In this document: positions 36,512 through 44,585 of the stretch, piece by piece
Numbering within the stretch: the first letter of the stretch is position 1
How the letters are laid out: each line of letters begins with the position of its first letter
Assembly (NCBI GenBank): GCA_020632635.1
Contig: JACKFE010000001.1
Span: 434,001-498,000, forward strand
Direction of reading: 5' to 3'
Origin: Nitrospiraceae bacterium
GTDB taxonomy: Bacteria; Nitrospirota; Nitrospiria; Nitrospirales; UBA8639
Length of the DNA: 64,000 nucleotides
The notes under the pieces: model-generated
Databases searched by the model: none
What the model was told of the DNA's origin: nothing
What the model saw: only the letters and a program-made list of their open reading frames with translations
Position numbers and translations under genes: made by a program

Positions 36512-36884
36512 TTATGCATATTGCTTATTGTGGCCTGACTTTTCCTAATTAATTCTGATTTAGCTCATTCGCAAGCTACGAATTACCGGGAAGGAAATCG
36601 ATCTGAAGGAATAAAGGCAAGCAAACCCCCTTCTCGAGATTATCCTCAAAAAACGTTACTTTAATTAAATGTTCTTAAAGAAATAGAAGCGGAAATATTC
36701 CAATCCTATTCGTAAACTGGTAATTATAGAGAGGAGTGATCTTATGGTCAATACCTACCCCACCTTGCCCCAATCTAATTATAGCTAGGTAGAAAAACTT
36801 ATAGGCGCTAAACTAATGGTCGACGAAAAGATTTACTTTTCTATGGACACACCCCCTTAATGATGATTACCCTTTATATCCAAC
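36512..36884. other. Divergent intergenic region
   Basis: A 373-nt AT-rich gap between the tRNA-tuf transcript (minus) and the DUF192 gene (plus). It must hold the promoter of the highly expressed tRNA-tuf operon, but I found no convincing -35/-10 pair on the minus strand. The only structured element seen is a 14-codon frame with a good ribosome binding site (36744-36788). Confidence 0.6.
36744..36788 (+). CDS. Possible 14-residue leader peptide
   Basis: GAGGAG lies 7 nt before ATG 36744, and the frame reads MVNTYPTLPQSNYS then TAG. It ends about 95 nt before the DUF192 gene on the same strand. It could be a small leader peptide, a degraded gene start or chance. No attenuator-like hairpin pair or regulatory codon run is apparent. 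Confidence 0.2.
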   Translation: MVNTYPTLPQSNYS

Positions 36885-37403
36885 ATGCAGAATCCACAAA
36901 CCACATTCCAATATTTTATTTTTTCGTGCTTTCTCATTCCGATCATTTTTTTCACGGACACGAAGCAGTCGCTTGCCGCCAAAAACTCGCCTCATGACTT
37001 TACGACAATTTCCACGCCATCAGGTTTTTCCATTTCACTGGAAATCGCAGAGACATTGGACAAACGAGCCAAAGGGTTGATGTTTCGCAAATCCCTAGCG
37101 GCAGATCATGGCATGCTCTTTATTTTTCCTGAAACAGGCTATTGGACATTTTGGATGAAAAACACACTCATTCCGTTGGACATTATATGGATGAATGAGT
37201 CTTGGAAAATCCTCCACATAGAATCCCAGGTGCCTATTTGCACCAAAACGGATGATAGTTGCCCCCGATACTATTCCACCCAGGAATCTCGCTATGTTCT
37301 CGAAATTCAGGCAGGAATGGCAAAACAACTGGACCTAAGTCCCGGGCAACACATGTCCCCTTCTTTTTCTTCTTCAAAACAATCCAATCAACCAGCCCCA
37401 TAA
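36885..37403 (+). CDS. DUF192 family exported protein
   Basis: A 172-residue protein with an N-terminal signal or anchor (about residues 9-32) and a DUF192 domain (about residues 40-155): LDKRAKGLMFRKSL, HGMLFIFPETGYWTFWMKNT, then PLDIIWMN and a C-terminal YVLEIQAG. The family is a small beta-barrel of unknown biochemical role, found in bacteria and archaea. It is convergent with rel, with only 4 nt between stop codons, so transcripts may overlap. The function cannot be assigned further. Confidence 0.88.
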   Translation: MQNPQTTFQYFIFSCFLIPIIFFTDTKQSLAAKNSPHDFTTISTPSGFSISLEIAETLDKRAKGLMFRKSLAADHGMLFIFPETGYWTFWMKNTLIPLDIIWMNESWKILHIESQVPICTKTDDSCPRYYSTQESRYVLEIQAGMAKQLDLSPGQHMSPSFSSSKQSNQPAP

Positions 37404-37407
37404 CGAT

Positions 37408-39579
37408 TTACCAACTTCGCACGCGCTTCGCAGATAAGACCCCCTCTACCCGCTGTACGTCTTTTAAAATGCACTCCAAATGGGTTGTGTTTTTCACTTC
37501 AATAACAAAATCAAGTACCGCCTTTTTATCTTCTCTAGTGGATATTTCCGCGCGGGTGATATTCGCTTGAGCGTGGGAAATCCCTGAAGAGACTTTAGCC
37601 AGGACGCCTGGCCGATCCAATGTTAATACTGAAACTTCAACCGAATGAGTCCCATCAATTTCCGTATCCCAATCTACTTCGACCAATCGGTTCTGATCCC
37701 ATTCCAATGCGTGAAAATTTGGGCAGTCCGTGGCGTGAATAGTCAATCCCCTTCCGCGAGTAATGTACCCCCGAATGGGTTCTCCCGGAACAGGATTACA
37801 ACATTTTGACAATTGCATGAGAACATCTTTCCCGCCACGAAATTTAACCGCCCCCTCGGAACGCAATCCCCCGATTTTCGAGGAGGATCCCACCTGACTT
37901 TTAGGGAGAGCCGACTCCTTAAGGGTATCCGACTCCACAAAATGATCCACGACTTGATCAGGAGACAATCGACCATAACCAACCGCACGAATCAATTCGT
38001 CAACAGTTTCGCACCCCTTCGCCTTGGCCAAAGAAACAAGTCGCTCTGATTTCAAAGATTGGGCAATCGGCAAATCACGGCGGCGAAATTCCTGTTCCAA
38101 TAACCGCCGTCCCAACTCTAAGGCTCGTTTTTGTTCTTCAATTTTAAACCAATGTTTTATCTTCGTTTTCGCCCTTGAGGTCTTGACGAATTTTAGCCAA
38201 CCGCGATGGGGAACCTGAGATGGAGAAGTTAGAATCTCGACCATATCTCCACTATTGAGTTGATGTCGGAGGGGAACCAGCTTCCCATTGACCTTGGCGC
38301 CAACGCAATGATCTCCGATCTCAGTATGAATGGCATAGGCAAAATCCACAGAAGTGGATCCCACGGGAATTTCACGAACTTCTCCCTTGGGAGTAAAGAC
38401 AAATACCACATCATGAAAAAGGTCCAGCTTGACCGAATCCATGAATTGTCGGTTATCAGTTAGGTCCTTATGCCATTCCACAAACTGGCGCAGCCAACTA
38501 AAGACTTGCTCGTCCCGTCCAACAACTTTTCCACTTTCCTTGTACCGCCAATGAGCAGCCACTCCATATTCATTGATGCCATGCATTTCTTCGGTACGAA
38601 TTTGAAATTCCACGTATTCCCCTTGGGGACCAACGACAGTTGTGTGTAAGGACTGATACAGATTGGACCGCGGCGTGGCAATATAATCCTTGAAGCGACC
38701 GGGAACCGGAGGCCACATAGAATGAATTAATCCCAAAATAGCGTAACAGGCCATTTTGGTATCCGTAATAATTCGTATTGCGGTTAAATCAAAAATTTCG
38801 TCAAAAGAAACCGCCCGCCGTTCCATTTTCTGAAAAATACTGTACAAATGCTTGGGGCGACCTTCGATCTGCCCTGAAAGCCCCGCATTCTTCAGTGCCT
38901 GACTCGCTAGCTCGATAATTGATTGGATATAGGCTTGCCTCTCGTCATCTTTTTTCGCCAATCGCAAGATCAACATGGAATAGGCGTCAGGCTGAAGATA
39001 CTGAAAACATAAATCCTCCAGTTGCTGCTTAATCCAGCTCATACCCAGCCGATTGGCCAAGGGGGCATAGATCTCCATTGTTTCCTGTGCAATTTTCCGC
39101 TGCTTCTCGGAAGATAACGCTTCCAGCGTTTGCATATTATGAAGACGGTCCGCCAGCTTTATGAAAACCACCCGAATATCATCGGCCATGGACAGCACCA
39201 TTTTCCGAAAATTTTCGGCTTGCTTCTCTTCGTAGGTTTTAAACGGAATTTGCCCAATTTTTGTGACCCCTTCCACAAGCCGTGCGACATCTAATCCGAA
39301 TTCTTGTTCCAGATCCGTTCTGGTCGCAACGGTGTCCTCCAACGTGTCATGGAGAAGGCCCGCCACCACCGCTGAAATATCCAAACGGAGAAAGGCCAAA
39401 ATTCCCGCCACAGAGAGGGGATGAATCACATATGGTTCACCCGTTTGACGGACTTGCCCTTCATGGGCACGCGCAGAGAAGTCATATGCTCGACGAATCA
39501 GGCCTACATCCCCATTCGGATTATACGCAGCAACCTGTACCAATAACTGGTCAATATCCATTAGATTCTGATTTGCCAT
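37408..39579 (-). CDS. rel: Bifunctional (p)ppGpp synthetase/hydrolase Rel
   Basis: A 723-residue stringent-response enzyme. The HD hydrolase domain has an intact HDTLED (residues 77-82), so ppGpp breakdown should be active. The synthetase domain carries RFKD (295-298), the RXKD form typical of bifunctional enzymes rather than the EXDD of synthetase-only RelA, plus the YQSLHTTVVGP and EFQIRTEEMH motifs. TGS (about 385-445) and C-terminal ACT (about 650-720) domains are present for ribosome sensing. No second Rel-type gene is in the window. It is transcribed away from pup. Confidence 0.96.
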   Translation of the reverse strand: MANQNLMDIDQLLVQVAAYNPNGDVGLIRRAYDFSARAHEGQVRQTGEPYVIHPLSVAGILAFLRLDISAVVAGLLHDTLEDTVATRTDLEQEFGLDVARLVEGVTKIGQIPFKTYEEKQAENFRKMVLSMADDIRVVFIKLADRLHNMQTLEALSSEKQRKIAQETMEIYAPLANRLGMSWIKQQLEDLCFQYLQPDAYSMLILRLAKKDDERQAYIQSIIELASQALKNAGLSGQIEGRPKHLYSIFQKMERRAVSFDEIFDLTAIRIITDTKMACYAILGLIHSMWPPVPGRFKDYIATPRSNLYQSLHTTVVGPQGEYVEFQIRTEEMHGINEYGVAAHWRYKESGKVVGRDEQVFSWLRQFVEWHKDLTDNRQFMDSVKLDLFHDVVFVFTPKGEVREIPVGSTSVDFAYAIHTEIGDHCVGAKVNGKLVPLRHQLNSGDMVEILTSPSQVPHRGWLKFVKTSRAKTKIKHWFKIEEQKRALELGRRLLEQEFRRRDLPIAQSLKSERLVSLAKAKGCETVDELIRAVGYGRLSPDQVVDHFVESDTLKESALPKSQVGSSSKIGGLRSEGAVKFRGGKDVLMQLSKCCNPVPGEPIRGYITRGRGLTIHATDCPNFHALEWDQNRLVEVDWDTEIDGTHSVEVSVLTLDRPGVLAKVSSGISHAQANITRAEISTREDKKAVLDFVIEVKNTTHLECILKDVQRVEGVLSAKRVRSW

Positions 39580-39893
39580 TCTTTAATCCTAAAAGACTCT
39601 ATTTCTATAAAGATCCTTACCTAATTTTTAATCGCACAGCCTAAACTCGTCAATGATAATGAATCATAACAAAAATTTCGGCAATGGATTTAGGAAAAAT
39701 CCTATCTGTACCATTATTCGCCACCAGAAACCGCTTGTGATCTTCCATGAAACCAAAACAAAACGGTGCGACGAGAATGTCCTTGAAAATAAAAAAATTT
39801 GAAGAAGAAGAAAAGGAGAGGATGAGAGGAGAGAAGGTCTACCGAAAAAATGGGAGAGTAGCCTCTTAGGCAGCATCTATGACATTTTAAAAA
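39580..39893. other. Intergenic gap rel-pup
   Basis: A 314-nt AT-rich gap containing a strongly purine-rich tract on the plus strand (about 39798-39838) and no supported gene. A 70-codon minus-strand frame here has low-complexity hydrophobic content and no ribosome binding site. The rel promoter is expected in its left part. Confidence 0.5.
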
Positions 39894-40097
39894 TCATTCA
39901 CCACCTTTTTGCACATAATTTTTTACAAATTCAGCCGCATTTTCCTCTAATACCTTATCAATCTCATCTACCAATTCATCCATCTCTTCCTTTAATCGTT
40001 GCCCCTTCTCCACCACTTTCGGATTGGCCTGAATATCATCCTGCCCCTTGGAATTATCCGACTTTTGGGACTCACGCTTCCGCTCTTGTTTGTCCAT
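39894..40097 (-). CDS. pup: Prokaryotic ubiquitin-like protein Pup
   Basis: A 67-residue, highly charged protein whose C-terminal half matches Pup: a coiled segment (RLKEEMDELVDEIDKVL, about 34-50), then EENAAEFVKNYVQKGGE. Pup is attached to substrate lysines by PafA and targets them to the Mpa-proteasome. This Pup ends in Gly-Gly-Glu, so it should be ready for ligation without Dop deamidation, unlike Gly-Gly-Gln forms. The N-terminal half is disordered and rich in K/E/S/Q. None of pafA, dop, mpa or prcBA is in the window. GGGGG lies 6 nt before the ATG. Confidence 0.92.
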   Translation of the reverse strand: MDKQERKRESQKSDNSKGQDDIQANPKVVEKGQRLKEEMDELVDEIDKVLEENAAEFVKNYVQKGGE

Positions 40098-40137
40098 CGC
40101 AGACCCCCTTCTTTAAAAAGATGAAGGACTTTTATTC

Positions 40138-40167
40138 ACCCTACTCCAGGGTTTCCAATACCGTCAA
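40138..40167 (-). promoter_or_regulatory. Candidate pup promoter
   Basis: On the minus strand TTGACG (40162-40167) is followed after 18 nt by TAGGGT (40138-40143), about 40 nt before the pup start. The -35 is good and the -10 is weak. Confidence 0.35.
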
Positions 40168-40197
40168 GACAACCAAGTCTTGCGAATGAGTTATTCG

Positions 40198-40225
40198 TTG
40201 CCCCCCTTTCCACCATTGTGATAAA
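40198..40225 (+). promoter_or_regulatory. Candidate tRNA-Val promoter
   Basis: TTGCCC (40198-40203), a 16-nt spacer and GATAAA (40220-40225) preceded by TGT. The -10 ends 11 nt before the mature tRNA. Both boxes are imperfect. Confidence 0.35.
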
Positions 40226-40236
40226 TTGACCTCTTC

Positions 40237-40311
40237 GGGCGATTAGCTCAGTGGGAGAGCGCTTCCTTCACACGGAAGAGGCCACTGGTTCGATCCCAGT
40301 ATCGCCCACCA
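40237..40311 (+). tRNA. valT: tRNA-Val (anticodon CAC)
   Basis: A 75-nt cloverleaf with acceptor GGGCGAT/ATCGCCC, D-loop AGCTCAGTGGGAGAGC, anticodon loop TTCACAC, T-loop GGTTCGATCCC and encoded CCA. It is an isolated tRNA gene between pup and the TPR gene. Confidence 0.96.
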
Positions 40312-40331
40312 CCAAACCAACCCCATCCGAA

Positions 40332-41525
40332 ATGTGCACATCTTCCTATTTTTCGGTCCCTGTATTTTTTTCGTTTTCACGAGAACCATTCAAGCAGTTG
40401 ACGTCCCTTCTTCTCATCTCTCTCGCATTGAGCCATTGCGCCAATCCGTCGCCCGCTCCTAATCTCCCTCCCTCACAAAGCGATCTTAAATCATTAGGAC
40501 GGGAAAATCTTTGCCAAACCCGTTCAGGAACAGGAACTTCATTAACTAGAGGATTCCAGGCCACGCCGTGGGGTTCTGGTATAGAACTCTACCAACACAA
40601 AAGGTTACCCGAAGATCAACACCAGTGGCTCATGTTTAATGAGGACGGGATTCTGGTTGGGGCCGTTACCGTTTATTCGAATGGTCTCTCCTTGGATCCC
40701 TATCCCCAACTCCACCAAACGCTTTCCCAATTACCTCCATCTAAAGAATTTTTTCTGAACTCTTCTCAAATTCTTCAAGAAGAGAATCCTGATTCGGCCA
40801 TTTTATTCCGAACCGGCGAGGCCACGACAACTCACCAATATGTAATACGTAAACGGAAAAACCAAGATGATCAATTAGTTATGACCGTTTTTCTCCTTGA
40901 CCCTTATGAACGGCTTTTTGAGGACCAACATCAACGATTCCTCGCCTATGCAACATCAGATGGTCCTACTAATCCCGTGCGACCTCAAACAGCCGAATTA
41001 CAGAACACCCCAACAAACGAATTCCTTGGACTTCAACAATTTGCTCGAGGGGAACTGTCCCTATTCGGCTCGTGCGGAACCAAAAATCCAGACATTGCGG
41101 TAGACGCATATCGCCAAGCCCTCAAACTGGGATTACCCGACAAAAGCCATCAGGCCGAAGCCTATCATCGAATAGGATTAGCGCTGAAAAGTTTGGGGAA
41201 ACTCGAAGATGCTAAGCTTTCTCTCGAACGCGCCCTAACTCTTCAACCTCATTCGCCGACTATCCTCAATAGTTATGGAACCATTCTCGCTGGACTGAAA
41301 CAACTTCCACAAGCAATGCAAGCCTACGAACAAGCTCTCGCCTTGAAGCCTGACTATGCCCATGCCCGCTTTAACCTGGCTGAGGCTTTCGAATTGGTCA
41401 ATCCCAAACGGGCACTTCAGGAATATGAAACCTTTTTAAGTCTCGCAGAAGAAAATCCACAGGAATTTTCAAAGGTTCAATTAGCCAAACAAAAAATTCA
41501 GGCCCTACAAAATGGACATCGCTAA
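40332..41525 (+). CDS. TPR-repeat protein, probably exported
   Basis: A protein of about 397 residues from ATG 40332. The N-terminus has a hydrophobic segment (LTSLLLISLALSHC) that could be a signal peptide; a lipobox Cys is possible, but His at -1 is atypical. The middle (about 60-250) has no family I recognise. The C-terminal part (about 275-395) holds three or four TPR units, for example AEAYHRIGLALKSLGKLEDA and AMQAYEQALALKPDYAHARF. TPRs mediate protein contacts. The frame is open upstream into tRNA-Val, so a start further upstream is excluded. No clear ribosome binding site is visible. Function unknown. Confidence 0.78.
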   Translation: MCTSSYFSVPVFFSFSREPFKQLTSLLLISLALSHCANPSPAPNLPPSQSDLKSLGRENLCQTRSGTGTSLTRGFQATPWGSGIELYQHKRLPEDQHQWLMFNEDGILVGAVTVYSNGLSLDPYPQLHQTLSQLPPSKEFFLNSSQILQEENPDSAILFRTGEATTTHQYVIRKRKNQDDQLVMTVFLLDPYERLFEDQHQRFLAYATSDGPTNPVRPQTAELQNTPTNEFLGLQQFARGELSLFGSCGTKNPDIAVDAYRQALKLGLPDKSHQAEAYHRIGLALKSLGKLEDAKLSLERALTLQPHSPTILNSYGTILAGLKQLPQAMQAYEQALALKPDYAHARFNLAEAFELVNPKRALQEYETFLSLAEENPQEFSKVQLAKQKIQALQNGHR

Positions 41526-41615
41526 CACCATATCGAGTCCCCTTCGAAGATCAGCCAGACCTTCACAGCCCATGCAACTCTCCCTTTTCCTTTTTTCAGA
41601 AACTTCCTCAATATC

Positions 41616-42269
41616 ATGAAATATTATGGAGTCCGTCGAGGACGTATCACCGGAGTTTTCGATAACTGGAAAGCCTGCCGCGAACAGGTCTTCCTCTTTC
41701 CCAATGCCGAATTTAAGTCTTTCCCCACCTGGGAAGAAGCCCAACATTTTGTCAGAACCGGCCAGATAAACTTGCCACAAGCATTGCCCCATCCCAGTTC
41801 AATATCAAAATCCGGGGTGAATGTGTGGGTAGACGGAGCTTGCTTTCCTCAAGCCAACGGCTCCATGCAAATCGGCTGGGGAGTTCTCATTACCAGGGAT
41901 GGCCAAGAAGTATACCGAGATAAGGGAAACGATATTCCCCCTGAGGCATGGATACACCGGAACGTGGCAGGAGAAATCTGGGCCATTCTCAAAGCACTAG
42001 AATGGTGTCAAACAAACCACATTACGGACATCACAATTCATTTCGATTATCAAGGCTTGGAAAGCTGGGTCACAGGAGCATGGAAAACCAAATTATCTTT
42101 CACCAAATTTTATGCTCAATCGGTGAGGGAGGCAGGCGTGAGGATTCACTGGAAAAAAGTAAAAGCTCACTCAGGGATCCCAGAAAATGAGCTCGTTGAT
42201 AGCCTAGCAAAGGAAGGCGCTAATTTAACACAGAAGGGAAATCCAAAATCAGAAGAAATAGAAAAATAA
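41616..42269 (+). CDS. rnhA: Ribonuclease HI with N-terminal hybrid-binding domain
   Basis: A 217-residue protein. Residues 1-46 form an RNase H1-type hybrid-binding (viroplasmin-like) domain: YYGVRRGRITGVFDNWKAC, then FPTWEEAQHFV. The RNase H domain (about 67-203) has catalytic D73 (WVDGAC), E120 (AGEIWA), D144 (HFDYQG) and D195 (ELVDSLAKEG), with H185 near the active site. It cleaves RNA in RNA-DNA hybrids. It is convergent with the PCP_red gene, with a 4-nt gap. Confidence 0.93.
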   Translation: MKYYGVRRGRITGVFDNWKACREQVFLFPNAEFKSFPTWEEAQHFVRTGQINLPQALPHPSSISKSGVNVWVDGACFPQANGSMQIGWGVLITRDGQEVYRDKGNDIPPEAWIHRNVAGEIWAILKALEWCQTNHITDITIHFDYQGLESWVTGAWKTKLSFTKFYAQSVREAGVRIHWKKVKAHSGIPENELVDSLAKEGANLTQKGNPKSEEIEK

Positions 42270-42273
42270 GATC

Positions 42274-43263
42274 CTATAATTTTCCTTCCCCTTTTAAATA
42301 ATTTCTGAATCGGGACATTAATTCTTCTCCTAGCACCCCGACATCCGGCTTAGTTTTCATATAATCCCGAATTTCTTCAAGACGATGCTCAGCCTGTTCG
42401 TTGCCTTTCAGCCGCTTTACCTTTTGCATGGCATCTCCGAATGCATCAAATGTCAATTCTTTATAGCCAAAGCTTCGAATCCGCTTCACGGCCTTCATCA
42501 TCGCCTCATTGCGAAAGGTCGTAAGATGATCAGAATCAATTTCTTTAAGCCCAAGCTTGCGAGCTCGCCGCTCAGCCGCCTTCCGGATTCCACTCCGCAC
42601 AAAATCCGGGGAAGTATGAAGTCGTTTCCAAGCCTCATCAGTCCATGCCACCTGGGTGGGAGGAGACTCCCACAAACGTTCCAGTGTTAAGGCATCTATT
42701 TGGTTCACCCCCTGTTCGCGAGCCAATTCTTCAGCATCCCGCTTCAACATATCAGTCACAAAATCTATCGCGATGGGTGGGGAGCTTTCTATGCGTTTTT
42801 GCAGGAGAGCCAAGGCGTCAGGAGTCCACTCAAGAGGATTCTCCTGATCGATCACGCCATCTCCTAAAGACTCCACCTTCTCAAATAATTCCACATTGAC
42901 TTCAAGATGACCGCGTTCTTTGGCTACATCTTCCGCAATCCGACCAATCATACTGCGCATAAATTCCGGAACCGAATCCAACCGCTTTTTGGCTTCTGCC
43001 GTCCAGGGAAGTCTCCCCTGAGCCATATCCTGGGCTGCCTGCTCCATACCCGAGGCGCCGCCCATTTGCCCCATCATTTGCCCTTTAAATTGATCTAAAA
43101 TTTCAACCGTAATCTCAGGATAACCTAATTCCTTAGCTTTCTTTTCAGCTAACCGCTTCACCATTCCGCGAAGGAAAACCGGAGCCCGCTCTAACCGGGC
43201 AAGCGCTTCATCCGTCCATTGCACGCCTTGAGTCATTGGGGATTCTTGAGGTAAAGAAAACAT
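42274..43263 (-). CDS. Protein with four tandem PCP_red-like domains
   Basis: A 329-residue soluble protein with four copies of a ~45-residue helical unit starting W-T-x-E/D-A and continuing L...P.F.R......E..A...G: about residues 16-60, 87-130, 146-196 and 207-262. The pattern matches the PCP_red domain at the C-terminus of light-independent protochlorophyllide reductase subunit B. No catalytic reductase domain is attached and no pigment genes are nearby. Copy 3 is the most divergent. A charged helical tail (about 263-329) follows. It starts 3 nt after the IHF/HU gene and ends the operon. In BchB the domain helps enclose the substrate; its job here is unknown. Confidence 0.75.
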   Translation of the reverse strand: MFSLPQESPMTQGVQWTDEALARLERAPVFLRGMVKRLAEKKAKELGYPEITVEILDQFKGQMMGQMGGASGMEQAAQDMAQGRLPWTAEAKKRLDSVPEFMRSMIGRIAEDVAKERGHLEVNVELFEKVESLGDGVIDQENPLEWTPDALALLQKRIESSPPIAIDFVTDMLKRDAEELAREQGVNQIDALTLERLWESPPTQVAWTDEAWKRLHTSPDFVRSGIRKAAERRARKLGLKEIDSDHLTTFRNEAMMKAVKRIRSFGYKELTFDAFGDAMQKVKRLKGNEQAEHRLEEIRDYMKTKPDVGVLGEELMSRFRNYLKGEGKL

Positions 43264-43266
43264 GGA

Positions 43267-43569
43267 TTAAACCAACTCCGCAGCTGACTCACCAGGATTT
43301 AACAATTCTTTAATTTCTTTTCCAGCCTTAAAAAATGGCATCCGCTTTTCCGGAACGGACACAGACTCCCCGGTTTTAGGATTTCTTCCTTCTTTATTTT
43401 GTCGATGCCGCAATCGGAAACTCCCAAAGCCCCGAATTTCCGTCTTTTCTCCACGGTGCAAGGAGTCCCGAATAGAATCAAAAATGGTGTTCACAACCAA
43501 TTCGGCCTGTCGTCGACTTAATTGGGGAGCTTCCTCCGCCAACCTTTCGATGAGATCCGCCTTTGTCAT
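43267..43569 (-). CDS. HU/IHF-family DNA-binding protein (IHF-beta-like)
   Basis: A 100-residue DNA-bending protein: MTKADLIERLAEEAPQLSRR, then the TEIRGFGSFRLRHRQNKEGR beta-arm region with the NPKTGESVSVPEKR arm tip and a PFFKAGKEIKELLN tail. The arm sequence is closer to IHF subunits than to HU. It lies between sppA and the PCP_red gene; rpsA-ihfB neighbours are also seen in proteobacteria. Confidence 0.93.
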   Translation of the reverse strand: MTKADLIERLAEEAPQLSRRQAELVVNTIFDSIRDSLHRGEKTEIRGFGSFRLRHRQNKEGRNPKTGESVSVPEKRMPFFKAGKEIKELLNPGESAAELV

Positions 43570-43648
43570 CCATCCCTCCTTCTCAGCAGAACGTGGGTCA
43601 GTTTATAAACGAATATTCTTTTTCTTCACACCGAACAGGTTTTTTGTT

Positions 43649-44527
43649 TTACCCTATCCACATATACATAAGCGGGGTTCTAAAATTTGGGAGAGAAAAT
43701 GAACGCACTTCCCCCAAAAATTTAGTTTCCAGAAAATCTCGGAAAGAAAAGGGCTTTGAGGTTTCAATAATCCGAGGATCACCTTTTATCCCACCTAATT
43801 CGCCGGCCAGGCGAATGGCATCTTGCAGATCTCCAATGTCATCTACCAACAAAATAGACTTGGCTTGTTTCCCAGTAAACACACGCCCATCTGCTAACTG
43901 CTCCACCTCAGCACTATCCAATGAACGACCATCAGCTACGGCATCGATAAATTGTCGATGCACATCATCCATTACAGACTGAAGGAGCCGACGATCTTCT
44001 TCCTGCATAGGCCGAAAGGGTGATCCGATATCCTTAAATTTTCCGGTTTTGACGACAATGTTCTTCACTCCAACTTTTTCTAACAACTCTTGAAAATTGG
44101 CCATTTGCATGATCACCCCGATGCTACCCGTCAGAGTGCCTGGATTGGCCAGAATGCGATCAGTGGCGACGGCAATATAATAGCCTCCGGAAGCCGCAAC
44201 CGTTCCCATGGATGCCACAACTGTCTTATTGTTTTCCTTGCGAACACGCCTTACTGCATTATAGATTTCCTGAGAGGGGGCGACTCCCCCACCCGGGCTA
44301 TCGATACGCATCACAATCGCACGGACGGTAGGGTCTTCAGCAAATGTTCTAAGTTCTTCAACTGTGCCATGAGAATCAAGAATTGGACCTTCGACTCGAA
44401 CAATAGCCACCTTTTCCTGGCTGGCCAGTAACAATTCTGGAACAACTGACTTTCCGATAATAAATAAAGTCAGCCCCCCCACTAGGATCCAAAGAACTCG
44501 CTTCCAATTAGGATAACCCGTTTGCAT
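43649..44527 (-). CDS. sppA: Signal peptide peptidase SppA (short form)
   Basis: A 292-residue membrane-anchored serine protease from ATG 44527. A TTG 13 codons earlier is in frame but unsupported. One TM anchor (about residues 10-30) precedes the S49 domain. The nucleophile Ser is in GTVAASGGYYIA (S113 from this start) and the general-base Lys in KTGKFKDIGSPFRPM (K165). This is the single-domain form, as in Bacillus, that acts as a multimer to degrade remnant signal peptides. It follows rpsA. Confidence 0.93.
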   Translation of the reverse strand: MQTGYPNWKRVLWILVGGLTLFIIGKSVVPELLLASQEKVAIVRVEGPILDSHGTVEELRTFAEDPTVRAIVMRIDSPGGGVAPSQEIYNAVRRVRKENNKTVVASMGTVAASGGYYIAVATDRILANPGTLTGSIGVIMQMANFQELLEKVGVKNIVVKTGKFKDIGSPFRPMQEEDRRLLQSVMDDVHRQFIDAVADGRSLDSAEVEQLADGRVFTGKQAKSILLVDDIGDLQDAIRLAGELGGIKGDPRIIETSKPFSFRDFLETKFLGEVRSFSLPNFRTPLMYMWIG

Positions 44528-44585
44528 TAATTTCAGATACTTTGAATAAACGAACGAACTACCCAACAGTTCATTGAGTCAGTAA

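Noticed and set aside
36255..36548. 97-codon plus-strand frame over the Gly and Tyr tRNA genes
   Set aside because: Its GFEPATHSLE- and GFEPWKPMAADLQ-like peptides are typical mistranslations of antisense tRNA genes.
39664..39876. 70-codon minus-strand frame between rel and pup
   Set aside because: Low-complexity Leu/Phe/Ser composition from a purine tract, no ribosome binding site and no recognisable similarity.
40251..40331. 27-codon upstream extension of the TPR gene
   Set aside because: It lies mostly inside tRNA-Val and starts in the D-arm region.
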